Source of the DNA: Canna indica
Taxonomy: Eukaryota; Streptophyta; Magnoliopsida; Zingiberales; Cannaceae
NCBI GenBank assembly: GCA_034359265.1
Contig: CP136895.1
Span: 45,402,001-45,466,000 of the forward strand
Reading direction: 5' to 3'
DNA length: 64,000 nt
The notes beneath the pieces were generated by a model, which saw only the letters and a list, made by a program, of their open reading frames with translations, was not told the origin of the DNA and made no database searches. Position numbers and translations under genes: made by a program. Positions 23,371 through 35,697 of the stretch are shown here, piece by piece (position 1 is the first letter of the stretch; every line of letters starts with the position of its first letter).

Positions 23371-24183
23371 TTATAATAAAAAAATTGTCTATTATTAACT
23401 AGTTAAGAAGTAGTTAATAGTTAACTAGTTAGTATATATTAAAACTAATAATAACTAGTTCATAGTTATTATTTTAATCATTAATAAAGAATAATTTTTT
23501 TAATAACTAGTACAATGATATGGATCTCGACAACGTCTATTAATGGTATATTTGTTTGATTGGATATCATAGAATTGAATTGGATAATAAATGAGAGAGA
23601 TTGAATAAGAATTTTTTAAATCTGGTGTACATCGAATATAATATCAATTTGATATTCTTCTATTCCAATTTTTTTCTCAACATGGTTCATCGGCTACGGG
23701 TCTCCAGCCACCTCAATCGCCATGACCAGTTTCGCGCCTCCTATCTTCCTCTTAAGCCTAGTGGTGCGAACCCACGATGATCTCTGATATACTCACTATC
23801 AGCCCAAGGCTGATTCCCAAGGAACGATAATTTTCGATACCTCTCACTCCATGGCAAAAACTCACACATGTAGAAGATGAACACACATAGGGCTTTTATA
23901 GCCTCAAAAATTGCCGATCGGATCACTGGTCATAATTACCCCTGTTAGGATTAATGACCGCATAGCCGGGCGAGCACATAAAAAGGCACTCTCTTTCTGC
24001 ACAACTGTCGCATTTATTACGGAACCACTCGCCGAGGTCTTTTGATCAACACATCAACCGAAGACCCAACCGAAGACTCAGCCGAAGTCCATCTACTGGA
24101 CCGAGATCAGAGGCCAACGTGTTATTTTAAGCTCGACACGAAGTTCTCGGACTCTGACTAAGCTAGCTCAGGGGTTGTGGACT
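23371..24183. other. A+T-rich sequence and LTR-derived remnant
   Basis: Repeated TAACTAGTTA-type sequence lies at 23395-23515. From about 23690 a G+C-richer, LTR-like segment begins with several CCGAAGAC and GCCGAGG motifs near 24030-24100. No gene seen. Confidence 0.45.
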
Positions 24184-24535
24184 GGACTAGCACCTTAGGC
24201 CCGGCCGGATTAGGCCCAAAAGCGCCCACACTCATGAACCAGACTCAAGTCCAGTCAGACACGACTTAGCCCGGTGCTCCATCCGACCATACAAAGAGAT
24301 ACGTACGCATTAATTATTAGGGATTCGTCAATTATGAATCCAACATTTCCGGGATCAGCATCGATCCATTCTGAGAACATCCATACGAGATTACATGGAG
24401 GTACTATCGCCAAACATCCAGACACAATGCGCACCAGATATATCTAGATTCCAACTGTTGTTACCCTCACCTGAAATTACTTCTTACTTGAGCGTAAGAG
24501 TGTCTTTTGCAGGTTCTCCGCTGGAGCCACACAAG
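24184..24535 (-). repeat. Ty3/Gypsy-type LTR fragment, copy 1
   Basis: It is similar to 25436-25870 in the same direction, sharing GGCCCGG.CGGATTAGGCCC, the CGACCCATT-like box and CTTGAGCGT.AAGAGTGTC. The same sequence lies reversed at 35698-36001 plus 59240-59372. It is more diverged than the second copy. Confidence 0.6.
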
Positions 24536-24539
24536 TGAT

Positions 24540-25260
24540 TTATCTCAAATAAATAACAAATAAATACAAGTAAATAAGAGCAATAATTTAGACAATTACA
24601 ACTTAGCTCTCAAAGCAGGTTCATAGTCCCCTTCTTGATGCCTCAAAGATGAAACGACCGAAGCTCAAAGGCGACGTAAAGAAAAGTTTTGTTGGAAACT
24701 AGGGTTTGAAAGAGAGTGGCTCAAGAAAGCACAGAAGGGCTCAAATAATGTTGCAAGGTGCTCAAGAAATGTCAAGGAATGCTAGTATGAAATTTATATA
24801 GAGAAAAAGTGGGGTAAGGGTCGGCCGGTCCAACGGATTGAAACAACTAAAACATAGTTGTTGGACTTTTTGGTCGATCTTCAGCCGAATCTAGGTCGAC
24901 CCAATATCAATCGAGATTCGACTGAAATCGCTACTGGAATTTTCGGCAGCTATTCGATCAATCTTGGCCTGATGCTCAGTCGGCCGAGATTCGATCGATA
25001 ATAAAAAAATTAGGCTGGTTTTTAATTTTTCAGTCAACTCTTGGCTTCTGGTTCGAATTTTGGATTTTGAGATTTTTAGGCATCATAATGAAGGATGTAC
25101 AATAAGACTAGACACCCTAAACCTATACCCACTATTTTTATTGTTCGCGCACCGGTCAAATATCCTTCCGATTTTTCCAATAACACGCTGATTTTTTGAT
25201 CAGGGATGCTTCTCGCAAGTTGACTTTGAACCTGAAATATTCATTCTTAAAAACATCATT
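24540..25260 (-). repeat. Ty1-copia (sirevirus-like) LTR fragment, reversed
   Basis: Reading the minus strand gives GGTTTAGGGTGTCTAG and GAGGCATCAAG blocks, in the order also seen in the LTR that starts at 32321. It includes TCGA/CCGA-rich sequence at 24840-25000. Truncated, with no coding sequence attached. Confidence 0.55.
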
Positions 25261-25419
25261 AAATACGATTTGTTATCATTAAAAAAATTTCCGAGAATCC
25301 TTGAGCGCGAGGGTGAAACCTCGACAAACACCAATGCCTGAACCTTGGTAGCTACTTTGGTGTTTACTTTTATCCTTTAGGATTCTTTTATTATTATCAT
25401 CGTGTACTTTGGAGTATGA

Positions 25420-25897
25420 CAATTGTTATTGAATTGGACTAAAACCATTGGGCCCGGTCGGATTAGACCCAGCAATGCCCCGCCATTCATTCTAGGCCGA
25501 ACCAAGCGACTCCACCAGGGTGCTTTACCCAACTACACACCTAAATCAGACCCGAGCCAGATTAAGTGGCTCTGCCCAGGGACCCCACCTGACCATACAA
25601 GGATACCCACATCCTACCTTATCAAAAGAGGTACGTCATTACAAGTCAGCCATCTCTGGGATCAACCTCGACCCATTTTGGACAACCTTACTACGAGATT
25701 TCAGGGCATCGTCATCATCTCCGTCTGTAATAAATATAGACACGACGCACCCCAAGTAACCATAATTCCAATTTGCATTACCTCCACCTTGGAGTCTCAC
25801 TGACTTGAGCGTCAAAGTGTCTTCTGCAGGGGCCCCCCTCCTCGGTCGGCGTCGAACCAGACAAGGAGAGACACCGAACCGGACCGGAAGACCCTGT
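25420..25897 (-). repeat. Ty3/Gypsy-type LTR fragment, copy 2, with the unoccupied CACTA site
   Basis: It aligns, reversed, to the sequence that flanks the large CACTA element: the part left of 36002 and the part right of 59239 are continuous here. The CCA at 25585-25587 (TGG on the other strand) is the single copy of what became the duplicated target. ORFs crossing this stretch are accidental. Confidence 0.8.
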
Positions 25898-26290
25898 TGG
25901 CCTAAGATTTTCAACCTTGGTCTTAATCTCAGTTTTGATGATAACAAACATGGAACTAATGATTTTATTGATAGTTATTTTCAGGTTCCATATCGGTTAA
26001 CGCATGACGTCCCCGATCGGAATAATAAGAGAAATCAGAGAAATCGACAAGGACGCTCGTTGACGCTCGGGGATTATTCGGAAAGATTGAGTTTAGGTTT
26101 AGGGTGTCTAGATTAAATGTAAATCCTCATGATGATGCAAAAAAATCCAAAAATCAATCTCGAACCCCAAAACATGAAAAACCGGAAAATCAAAAAATGA
26201 CCCTGAAATTCACTAAGCCTAGGGAGCTCCTTGGAGGGCTATATGACCCAGACATTTTCTTGACACCAAAAGCGTCAGTCATTATTCCTT
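25898..26290 (+). repeat. Sirevirus-like LTR fragment, plus orientation
   Basis: It begins TGTTGGCCTAAGATTTTC, like the LTR at 32321 (TGTTGGCATAAGATTTTC). It shares the GATGATAACAAACATG and GGTTTAGGGTGTCTAGAT blocks, then diverges. Confidence 0.65.
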
Positions 26291-27371
26291 AGGTAAAAAC
26301 TAGATAACGAGATATTTTTAATGATTTTTTGGAAGTCTTTAGCCAATCCATACTTGACCCAAAAGATTATAAATTTTTGGTTTTTCAGAAATTTGTACTA
26401 AACCCCAAAAGTTAGATTTTGATTCTTAAGGATTTTGATTTTTTAGATATTTTTATTAAATCCAAATGATGGATAATCCTTATATAATATTTATGCTTTA
26501 AAGTTATTAACTTTGTACCATTATCAATAACCTCAGGGGTATTTTAGCTCCAAAATAAATATTAGGGGCATTTTAGCACCCGTGAGAAAACGTTATGAGC
26601 ATTTAAGTACCTATGAGAAAATATTAGGGACATTTTAGTATCCGTGAGAAAACAACTTGGTATGCATGTGCGTCACGTGTCCACGTCATCAGTCCTAATC
26701 ATCAACCACGTCAGCTCTGTTATCTCTTTATTAACAACGTTTACTTATAGGATCATTTTGTACCCAATTCCATGACGTAAGAGGTATTTTTGATTAAAAA
26801 AAAACCTTAGAGATATTTTAGTATCCGTGAAAAAACGTTAAGAGCATTTGTACCTTTATGAAATATTTTTTTTTAGTTATTTGGAACAAAGAAGTGAAAG
26901 AACTCCATCATTTGCATAATTTTTGATGAATTAGGCTATTTATCAAAACAATATACTTATTTTTTTAAAAAAAATAATATAAATCTACAGATATTTCGCT
27001 GCTAGTTATGTTTGTATCACCCATTATGACCAGGAAAAAATAATTATATGTTAATAAACAAAACACCCACCGCGATAAATACTAAATATAAGAACATTTT
27101 CACGAGTAACTACCCAAATTGCAAACGTATAAGCTTCTAATGAACTAGATCGCAATTGAACATTTTATACCCATGACTTCAAGGCTCGCTCTTATTGTAA
27201 GAACAAGGAATGAATTTAACCAGTTACATATTCTACTTCAAATTTTGTTTTAGTGGATAATTCAAGGAAAAAAATGAACTCTTTATCAAAGAGCATTATA
27301 CACTAACAGTATGTGAGCCCCAAGGCAAGTTAAAGAACAAAAATTAAATGATAAATTCTCAAATTGTGGCT
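26291..27371. repeat. Intergenic with short degenerate repeats
   Basis: Between about 26530 and 26870 a phrase like GGGACATTTTAGTATCCGTG, followed by GAGAAAACGTT, recurs at irregular spacing four or more times. The rest has no gene. The part next to 27371 should include the RPL6 3' UTR. Confidence 0.5.
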
Positions 27372-27680
27372 TCACTTGGATTTCTTCCCTTGCTTTTTCT
27401 TTACGACTTCATCGATGTACATTATGCCCTTGCCTTTGTAGACTTCAGGAGGCTTACAAATGCGAACAGCACCTGCAAACTGATGGACCCTCTCTTTGTC
27501 TATGCCAGTGCAGCAAATTATGTTGGGCTTGAAACAGAAAACTCGGACAGCCGGAGGAACAGAGAATTCTACTTCATGACTATAACCCAACTTCAGAAAC
27601 AGTTGACGACCTTCTGCTTCAGTCCTTGCTTTGAATCCAACACCAACAATCTTAAGAAACCGGAAGAATTTTGCTTCCAT
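27372..27680 (-). CDS. Mitochondrial-type ribosomal protein L6 (uL6), 102 aa
   Basis: A nuclear-encoded large-subunit ribosomal protein for the mitochondrial ribosome. The CDS is a single uninterrupted frame starting MEAKFFRFLKIVGVG and ending KKKQGKKSK before TGA. Recognised blocks include LKLGYSHEVEFSVPPAV, VRVFCFKPNIICCTGIDK, RVHQFAGAVR and CKPPEVYKGKGIMYIDE, which matches the short plant mitochondrial uL6, also about 102 residues in Arabidopsis as I recall. I chose ATG at 27678-27680; the frame extends one codon upstream only through TTG. There is no obvious targeting presequence, as in its plant relatives. An acceptor-like TTCTCAG lies about 20 nt upstream, suggesting a 5' UTR intron. 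The gene looks intact. Confidence 0.93.
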   Translation of the reverse strand: MEAKFFRFLKIVGVGFKARTEAEGRQLFLKLGYSHEVEFSVPPAVRVFCFKPNIICCTGIDKERVHQFAGAVRICKPPEVYKGKGIMYIDEVVKKKQGKKSK

Positions 27681-28037
27681 CAAAAGCTTCTCTGATGATT
27701 CACTGAGAACAATAAAACTGCGCAGAAGTTAAAAGCCAAAAGGAACAGGTAGGATAAAGTATAAATTAAGCTCCAGAATAATGACAACATAAAGAACAGA
27801 TGAATGTTAACATGCTCAATAGTTGGGTGCTTTGAAAAGGATTTCTGCTCAATTCTCAACATAAAGAAGATATCCATTCACTGTCCATGATTTGAGGAAT
27901 TCTATTTTCTTCGCACCGGAGAAAGTTAGTCAATTTTTTACTTTATTCACTTTATTTCCAATTATTAGATTTCTTTATCCTTGAAAAATAATTATAAATG
28001 GTAAACATTGACACGAACATGGTAACATGGAAACCAC

Positions 28038-28600
28038 TAGGGATGTCAACGGGGCGGGGCGGATACGGGAGGTGCCTACCCGCTACCCGCCCCGCGAAAT
28101 AAACGGGTACTCGCTACCTGTTTATTCCCCGCGGGTATCAAAAATGGCTACCCATTTAATTACCCGCGGGGGACAGATACCCACGGGTATTGACGGGTAC
28201 TCATGACATTTAAAAAAGATATAAATTACAATATTTTAACACTTCAACTCTTCAAGTATTTTGATAAAAACTTCAAGTATAACACTTCACTTTAATAAAC
28301 ACACAACATTTTAATAACAATATCATCATAAGGTTTCAAAACATAAAATATATGAGTATTGAATTAAGTTAGGGTTTTTTTAGTATATGTATTGAGGGTA
28401 ATATTATAATTTACTTATTCTCACGAGTAACGGGTACCCACGGGTACGGGTACTATAATACCTGTACCCGCCTCATATAATAAACGGGTAAGAAAAATTA
28501 CCCACGAAATCCCCGTGGGTAGGAAACTATCCCCCATACCCGTCATAAACGCGTAAATACCCGCGGGTACCCACCTAAACGGATAATATTGCCATCCCTA
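28038..28600. mobile_element. Non-autonomous hAT element with 8-bp target duplication
   Basis: The 563-bp element begins TAGGGATGTCAACGGGGC and ends TTGCCATCCCTA. GAAACCAC flanks it exactly on both sides (28030-28037 and 28601-28608). Both ends carry many CGGGTACCCGCGGG palindromes around an A+T-rich middle. No transposase. It is related to the copy at 34502-35022. Confidence 0.92.
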
Positions 28601-31089
28601 GAAACCACACAATTTAGAGACAACAATTCTTGACACACAACACCGTTACGACACGGCTATTAAAACTTAAAAATATATACACATAAATTAGGTACGTAAA
28701 ACTTAGAGGGTGAAGTGGTACACGTGTGAAGCGGATGAAGAACCAAATAGGGGAAAAAAATGACTTGATTTGATTAGTTGTATGCTATTTTCTGTGTGAC
28801 AGTCCAAGCCATTTCCTAGTTGTGTAATTGTGTTCGTGTCCAACACTGCATTGATTGATTTTTAGGTGTCAGTGCATCAGTGCCTAAAAGCCTCTCCAAC
28901 TGATGGAATAATATATATGTTTCATTCTTGTATTTAATCATGTTATTTAGAGTTATCTGGTACCATCTTTCTTGAGTTCCTTGTGAACCACCAACAATGG
29001 TTCAGGATTAACTTCCTCATTTTCCTAGATACGTCCAGTACTAACTCAAAATGGAATTTAGGATGTTCAGTCAACAAATCAAAATTATCAGAACCTGGGA
29101 TTGAATTCTGACATAACCAATTTCACTTTGAAAATAAAAGTTACAATAACAGTTTATGTTAATTTTGTTGATAAGTACGAGAAGTTCTGAATCCATGTTT
29201 TGAAAATTTGTATTCCTATACAAAAAGTCATCGCAAACATTATGAATCCATTTGACAAAGAACTGGTATTTGAGTGTATTGCCCATATAGGTAATTATTT
29301 TTCATCAGTACTGGGCCAGAACTTGGTAGAGTGAAGCAGTCGTGTTAAAAATTTGGCATTTATGTGAACATAAATGATTATGCTATTTGAGACCATGATT
29401 CACACTAACAATCTGATCTTAGTGATGTGAATGGCAAAAGAAAATAACATAATTACAGTACTCTACAAATACAATCTATTTTAGACATAACAAGATAATG
29501 CATCTCTTAAGATTGGACTGTTGTCTTTCCCATTAGTTAGGAAGGCTACAAATATGATTAAACTCTTAGGGTCCTTTCATTTCGTAAACTATCCAGATTA
29601 GTAAAAGACTGGTTAGTACAATATAAGGTTGTCTTGTACAAGACAGTATAAGGAATTATGTTCTCTTCTTTTCAGACAACACTAGGACGCGAGATGGGAG
29701 GTGTCGGATTGAAACAATGAACCGTGTAGTATTTATGGTAGATTGAGGGCATTGCTATAGTTTTCTGTACTAACGCTTCACTCCAAATTGGAGTAACAAA
29801 AAAAGGTCTTGTTATACTGTCCTGGAGTATGGTTTTTTATCCTGCCCTTAGCAACTTTTTGCAAACAAATATTGAACAACAACTATTATCCAGTCATGTA
29901 ACTCAAAATAATATGAAAAGAACAAATCGTTGAGCTCGTAGTAAATTATGCTAGTAGAGATTTTGCATTTGATAACACAATTTAAGGGAAAGTATTAACA
30001 TCTCAAGCATCCACTTGAGATAGAAATTACATTTAAGAATTAAATGATAAGGCTAAAACTATTAAAATAAAAAGGAAATGTCTCTAAGCTTTAAGGAAAA
30101 GAATTTGATAATTAAATGTCAAAGATATTACAATATTAGCATGCACTTACATCATCAAGGTGAAAACTGAAAATTTTGAAGACAACATAGGCTCGCAAAT
30201 GCTTATGAAGTTCATCAATCTCTTATATAAAAATAATCTAAGGAGCTTTAGAACCTATTTTGATTATACAAGACATAGTTCCTATGATATGACCATATCT
30301 TCACTCACTGTTAGTCTGTCACATAACCTAGGACTAATAGAAGTCTGCAGCAACTCAGCCTCATAATTCAACATTGGAGTGTGTCTAGACATTTGCTAGG
30401 AAACATTTTGCATACTCTTGTTTTCTGTTCCATATGCATATCTATACCCAGACTTAGAGTTGAATCCAATTGATTACCATTATAGCTAATACCCAGAAAC
30501 AACACATTGCACTACAAGTAAAACATATCTACAAATGAGCTATTAACCAGCAGCAAGTATTGCCACAACAAGTAAAGCATGCTTCTGGAAGCTGTTTCTC
30601 CGAGTATCTATAACATTGACAATAAGGAACTTTTCCTGTGAACTCTTTAGAGAGAAAAATCACTAACTAGATTAATAGTATGCTTTTCAAAACTTTGTTG
30701 TTATCCATTACTTGCCACAATTTTTGGGCCCTCTTTTCCCTTGTTTGGATTTGATAAACCTTATCCTTGGAATCGATGAGGGGAAGGTGAAAAAACTAAA
30801 CCAAAATGCGGAGCTTCCAATATCTGGAAGCGTGCTTGGCAACCGGGAGAACACCTACACAAAGTTCCCTTATTTTCACTATGTGTTACCGATATCATAA
30901 CAGGCAACAAAAAACCTATTCCTGTAGTTGCTTCTGTATTCTACATTGACTAGGTCTTGAATGCAAAGAAGATTTCGAGGATAGCATCAGAAATAAACAG
31001 ATAAAGTCAAATTTCATTTCCACATGACTCATGAGGGGTGATCCTTGTGGGAAACAGAGGTCGCACGATTGTAAATTTATGGTAAGAGT

Positions 31090-31344
31090 CTAAGAGAGCA
31101 TGTCGTCATAGCAACGGGCAAGGACGAGGTCCTCCTCGGCCTCGCCGAAGGCGAGGGCGGCGAGGGCGGCGAGGGAGGCCACCGAATAGCAGGCTAGGAA
31201 TGCGCCGCGTCGCCGAAGGCCGGACGGCTCAGCAGCTCCGCCCAGCGCCAGCACCTCTAAGCCTCGAACCACTCCATGTCCTCCCACAGGGGCCCCGGCA
31301 GTCCGTCGACAGCGAAGAATAAAAATCAAACTTAAGCTCAACAA
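31090..31344 (-). other. G+C-rich possible coding remnant
   Basis: A G+C-rich island in A+T-rich surroundings reads on the minus strand as GAFLACYSVASLAALAALAF, followed by GEAEEDLVLARCYDDMLS and a stop. An upstream stretch (LPGPLWEDMEWFEA) lies in another frame, as if one indel separates two halves. The hydrophobic helix and acidic end look protein-like but I do not recognise the family. It could be an exon remnant or a chance ORF in the L6 promoter-proximal region. Confidence 0.3.
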
Positions 31345-31367
31345 GAGAAAAGTAGAAAGGGGATTAC

Positions 31368-31440
31368 CGCAGGATCACCGGCGAATGGCGAAGGAAGCCT
31401 CTTGTTGGCTAGGGTTTGCAAAGTTAGGTTTTACCAAGGC
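31368..31440 (-). promoter_or_regulatory. Putative 5' UTR exon with telo-box, L6 gene
   Basis: On the minus strand there is AAACCCTA at 31410-31417 and then CCTGCG|GTAATC, a good splice donor. Telo-boxes are typical of plant ribosomal-protein promoters and leaders, and the CDS at 27680 has an acceptor just upstream. The link is inferred. Confidence 0.4.
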
Positions 31441-32320
31441 TTGATCTGAAGTAAAAGGCACGTGCATCTGACGTGCTCAAAATTGCATGGGTTATTAGTT
31501 TCTGGATGCAACTTTCAAGTCGTTCATAAGACGAGCAATTGGCATATTTAACCATGAAAACATGAAAACTTTTGACTTATTTAGCCATAAACGCTGATGT
31601 ATAATATTAAAACCAAACTTTTTTGAAGAAAAAAAACCCTAAAATACTAGAATACTTTTTAATTTTCAAATTTTCAATTGAATTCCTCCTAACTCGGCTT
31701 CAATGTTTTGGTTCTTGAAGCCTTGCACGTAGTTGTACTAGTTCTGGTTCTGCTTAGGGTTTTTACAGAAGCAATTGTAGTTTCTTGTCATTTTTTGAGA
31801 TTGATTCATTCAATTGTAGGGTAAGCAATATGATGAAATAAAAATGTTAATTCAAATGTAATTAGATGCACGGATCTAAATGATACGTACACAAATTGCT
31901 ATAAAAACCCTACAAACTTAAGGTCTCTTTTACCTGATGCCCGTCAGCATCACTTTGCCCGACTTCACCCTCCCACAATTGTACCGTGACTTCACTGCTC
32001 TTGGTCTCGAGCTACCGTCGAACTACCGCACAATTGTCGCCGGACTACCGCCATTCTTCCATTTGCGGCCATTAATATGTCATTAACCTCTCAACCGATC
32101 TTCTCGATAATATCAGAGTTTAATTATGAGCCGTCAAAAATGCAAATGAATTGTGAAATAAGAAAGATTAATTTTTCATAGAACTTGCAACTTTCATTTA
32201 CGACCAACCAAACGCTTGCAAATAGAAGTTGCAAGTTTACTTGCGGGCAACCAAACGGTAGGCCACAAAATTTATTTGCGGACATTTGTTTTTGCATGAA
32301 AATGCTTTTTACAGCATTTG
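31441..32320. other. Intergenic, no gene recognised
   Basis: A short inverted-looking pair with AAGTTGCAAGTTTAC and ACTTGCAACTTTC (about 32180-32260) may be an old MITE. Nothing else is supported. Confidence 0.45.
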
Positions 32321-33540
32321 TGTTGGCATAAGATTTTCAACCTTGGTCATAATCTCAATTTTGATGATAACAAACATGAAACTAATGTTTGAGCAAGAAA
32401 TATTTTTAAGTCCCAAGTCGGTTTGCACGCGAAGTTCGCGATAGGCAAAATCAGAGAAATCAAAAGGACGATCGTCGACACTCGAATTTCAATAGGAAGA
32501 TAGAGTTTAAGTTTAGGGTGTCTAGATCAAATGTATAATCCTATCCATGATGCAAAAGAACCTCAAAATCCAAAATCGAGACCCAAAATCCACGAAATCA
32601 GGAAACTACAAAAATCAGCCAAAACAACCAGTTATTGACCGACCTCGACCGACTGACCATCGGTCGATGATCGAGCAATGGAGGGCTAACGACTATTTTT
32701 TAAGCCATTGGGTGCATTTCACCCGAGCTTCATTCTTTGGTTCCCTATAAATAAGTCATCTCAGCCTTCTTTCAGTCCTTGAACTATTATTGAGACATTA
32801 TATGTGATATTAAAGCCTCGATTGAGACACTTTTCATTCCAAACCCTACTTTCATAATCTATTATTGATTGAGCCTTCAATCTTCATTGTTTCATCGTCT
32901 TGAGGCATCAAGAGGACTAGGGATTTGATTTTGGAGCTAAGTATATAATATTTAGTATTTTCCTCCATTTGCTTGTGTATTTTTTTGTTTTATTTGATTG
33001 TATTTGTGTGAAAACCTAGGTTGCTAGATTTAAGTTTGGTGGTTGCCTTTGTGTAGAGGCATAAGTCCACCGTTGTAATCTAACATTTAGAGTTTCCTTA
33101 GGAGAGTAAGGTGGGAAAGTGCTTTTGGTGTGAAGGCGAAGACTTTCAGATGTGGAAGTGTCTTTTGTGTGAGAGCGGAGACTTTTCAGTTGAAAAGTTT
33201 TCATTGTAAAGGAAGCTTCATCTAGTGCATTGTGTGTGAAATTTTAAGCGAGATGCTTAGGTAATGGAGTATGCAAAGTTGCCGAACCAGTATAAATCCA
33301 TCTTGTTAGCATTGCCATCATTTGAGTGTGATTACCTTGTTTTTCTTATAGATTATCATTTTGCTAAAACACCTACTTTGTGACAAGTTCACCTAGTATC
33401 AAAGAGTACGTTGATATTTACATGTGTTTGCATTGCTATTACTAGGGTTTGTCATATTCACTTCCTTCCGCATTTAGTCCTTGAATTGAAAATTTTCTTA
33501 AGTAATTTAGTCCACTTTAGGGGCCCTAAACGTGAGAAAG
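32321..33540 (+). repeat. Sirevirus-like solo or truncated LTR
   Basis: It begins TGTTGGCATAAGATTTTC and contains GATGATAACAAACATG, a TCGACCGA-rich patch (32640-32690), GGCATCAAGAGGACTAGGG and GGTAATGGAGTATGC..CCGAACCAGTATAAATCC. This is the same order of blocks as the LTRs of the two complete elements at 36885 and 48204, read on their own strand. No coding sequence adjoins it. The 3' end is not clear. Confidence 0.6.
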
Positions 33541-34501
33541 TTTGACCTAAGTCAACATATTGACTTAGACACTTCATTCTAGGACTAAACTTAATAAACC
33601 TGTTTAGGTATATGTATGACATATTTTCATGCATTTAGAATGAAAAAAATCATAAAAATATAGATAAAATGATATAGATGGGTCATTTTATGATAATCTC
33701 TCATGAACACCCAAGTCAACAAATTGACTTAGATGTCTCATTTTCAATTCATATTTGAGTAATATGTTTAGATTTACTCATGTTAGGTGTCCATAAATTT
33801 AAGTTTGAAAAGCCATAAGTAAACGACAAGGTAAGGTTGACACTTGACTAGTTTCATATTAAATATGGTGTTTTACGATAAAATCATGCTAGGTTGATAT
33901 CTTGACTTAATGACATTATTTTTATCTCAAACTTGACATACACACTTTACATGATCATTATGTGGTGTCGTAAATTTTTGAATGAAAACTAAATATGATT
34001 TGACAAATAACTGATAATTACGAAAATGTCATTGAAATTTCAACATTAGTTATTTTTAGAAAAATGTAGAAAACTAATTTTGAGATTATTGTTGAAACTG
34101 CACCTTAATTGAAAATTTTAGTTTATTGTGTAAAAATTTCAAAAATCTTTATCAAGAATGTGATTTATTATGAAATTTTGAAATTGATTTTTCAAAATAC
34201 AAAATATCATTCTCTTGAAATATTAATTTTTTCAATACTTTAATTTTACGTCAAAACTCAAATGAAAACTTATTTCATGTTTCTATCATAATTAGATAAA
34301 ATTAAAAATTTCTTAAAAGTATGAACTTGCACACTCTTCATCCTGCCTTGCCTCTAGTGTGCTAAAGCATTCTCACATTTAAGAAATTTAATATTTTCTT
34401 CTGCTAAATTATAGAATAAAGGAAGCAAAACTTGAATTATAGTAAAGTGTGAAGGTGTAGCATTGTATAAAGTACTGGATCCTCAAAAGACCATATTAGG
34501 A
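33541..34501. other. Intergenic, A+T-rich, no gene recognised
   Basis: It contains spaced repeats of a phrase like AAGTCAACA.ATTGACTTAGA (33548, 33715) and TTGACTTAG, perhaps old LTR-internal sequence. No coding signal. Confidence 0.45.
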
Positions 34502-35022
34502 TAAGGGATGATAATAATACCCATTTATGCGAATACTCACGGGTATTTATCCGTTTATGACGGGTATAGAGTAATATATCCTACCCGCGAAGATGTCACG
34601 AGTAATTTTTCTTACATGTTTATTATATGGGGCGAGTATGTGTATTATAATACCCGTACCCGCGGGTACCCGTTATCCGTGAAAATAATTAAATTATAAA
34701 ATTATCCCTTGTACATATATTAAAAAACCCTAATCTAATCCAATTCCACCACCCACATTATATGATGATGTTGAGAAATATTTGTAGTTTATATTTCAAG
34801 ATCTTGTGTTTATAAACTTGTGTAGTGTGTTTATATTTGAAGTTGCTATCAAAATATTATAATTTACATTTTTTGAAGTGTCATGGGTACCCGCTAATAT
34901 CCATGAGTATTCGTCCCCCGCGGATAATTAAATGGGTACCCATTTTTTATATCCATGGAGAATTAAACGGGTACGTAGCGGGTAGGCACCTCCGTATCCG
35001 TTCTGTCCCGTTGACATTCTTA
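34502..35022. mobile_element. Non-autonomous hAT element, related to 28038-28600
   Basis: The 521-bp element begins TAAGGGATGATAATAAT and ends GTTGACATTCTTA. ATTAGGA occurs on both sides (34495-34501 and 35023-35029), with the eighth base uncertain. CGGGTACCCG-type palindromes lie near both ends, as in the other copy but more diverged. Non-coding. Confidence 0.8.
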
Positions 35023-35429
35023 ATTAGGACCAAGAGCTCTTAGATAAATACATTGATGATTAGAGAAGTATTATACTTTCAACTAATTAATTTATTAACA
35101 ATTAGAATAGAAAAGAGAGGATGGCAATGTTGTTATTGAACCCAAAAGGGACCAAAGGATCAAAAAAGAAAATGATCTCGATCCTATCTCTCAATCTATT
35201 ATTTTTCTTATTGAAGGAAATAGAAATAGTGTGATTACTGATTAACAAAATAGCAATTTTTTTTTTAACTTAGAGGATGATCCTAAGATATTTAATTGGA
35301 CATTAACGTTATGGAGAGTGACTATAAATAATGAAATGGATTCGATAATGTCCAATAATTAACATATTTACCTACTAGATCAAAGCTTATTAGATGAAGA
35401 TATCTTTTAAATGAAAATTTAATATACAT
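35023..35429. other. Intergenic, no gene recognised
   Basis: Mixed A+T-rich sequence, possibly the decayed upstream part of the copia fragment that follows. Confidence 0.4.
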
Positions 35430-35697
35430 GGATCTTTACGTACATTTAAGGTAAAATTAGCTGCAAAGGAGTTTACCCAAAGAGATTATACAAACTATTT
35501 TGATACCACCAATAGCAACAATCACTTCAATAAAAGTTCTTCTACCACTCACCTATATATATAATTAATTTACAGGTGCACCAAATGGATCTAAAGACAA
35601 CCTTCTTATACATGAATCAAAATGAGAGTTTCATACTTGTTGGAAAAGAGAAGAAAGTTTGTAAATTGATTAAATCATTACATGGATTTGTTCTGGC
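35430..35697 (+). pseudogene. Ty1-copia reverse transcriptase fragment
   Basis: One frame reads KLAAKEFTQRDYTNYFDTT; after a frame change another reads HQMDLKTTFLYMNQNE, then KEKKVCKLIKSLHGF. These are the KARLVAKGF, HQMDVKTAFLNG and CKLxKSLYGLKQ blocks of copia RT, missing the stretch between. The fragment is cut off by the Gypsy-type LTR at about 35698. Confidence 0.7.

Larger units (their letters stand above)
27681..31367 (-). other. Probable long 5' UTR intron of the L6 gene
   Basis: No independent gene is evident. If the telo-box exon at 31368-31440 belongs to the L6 gene, this whole stretch is its first intron of about 3.7 kb, containing a hAT element at 28038-28600. A possible MITE lies near 29570-29830 (A+T-poor patches and AAATTGGAGT inversions) but I cannot define its ends. 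Confidence 0.4.

Noticed and set aside
24000..24180. Possible LTR start TGTTAGGATTAATGACC
   Set aside because: No matching partner LTR, primer site or target duplication is visible, so the boundary cannot be supported.
25423..25947. ORFs on both strands in the LTR fragment
   Set aside because: The same reading frames appear and break in the other copies of this LTR, so they are non-coding coincidences.
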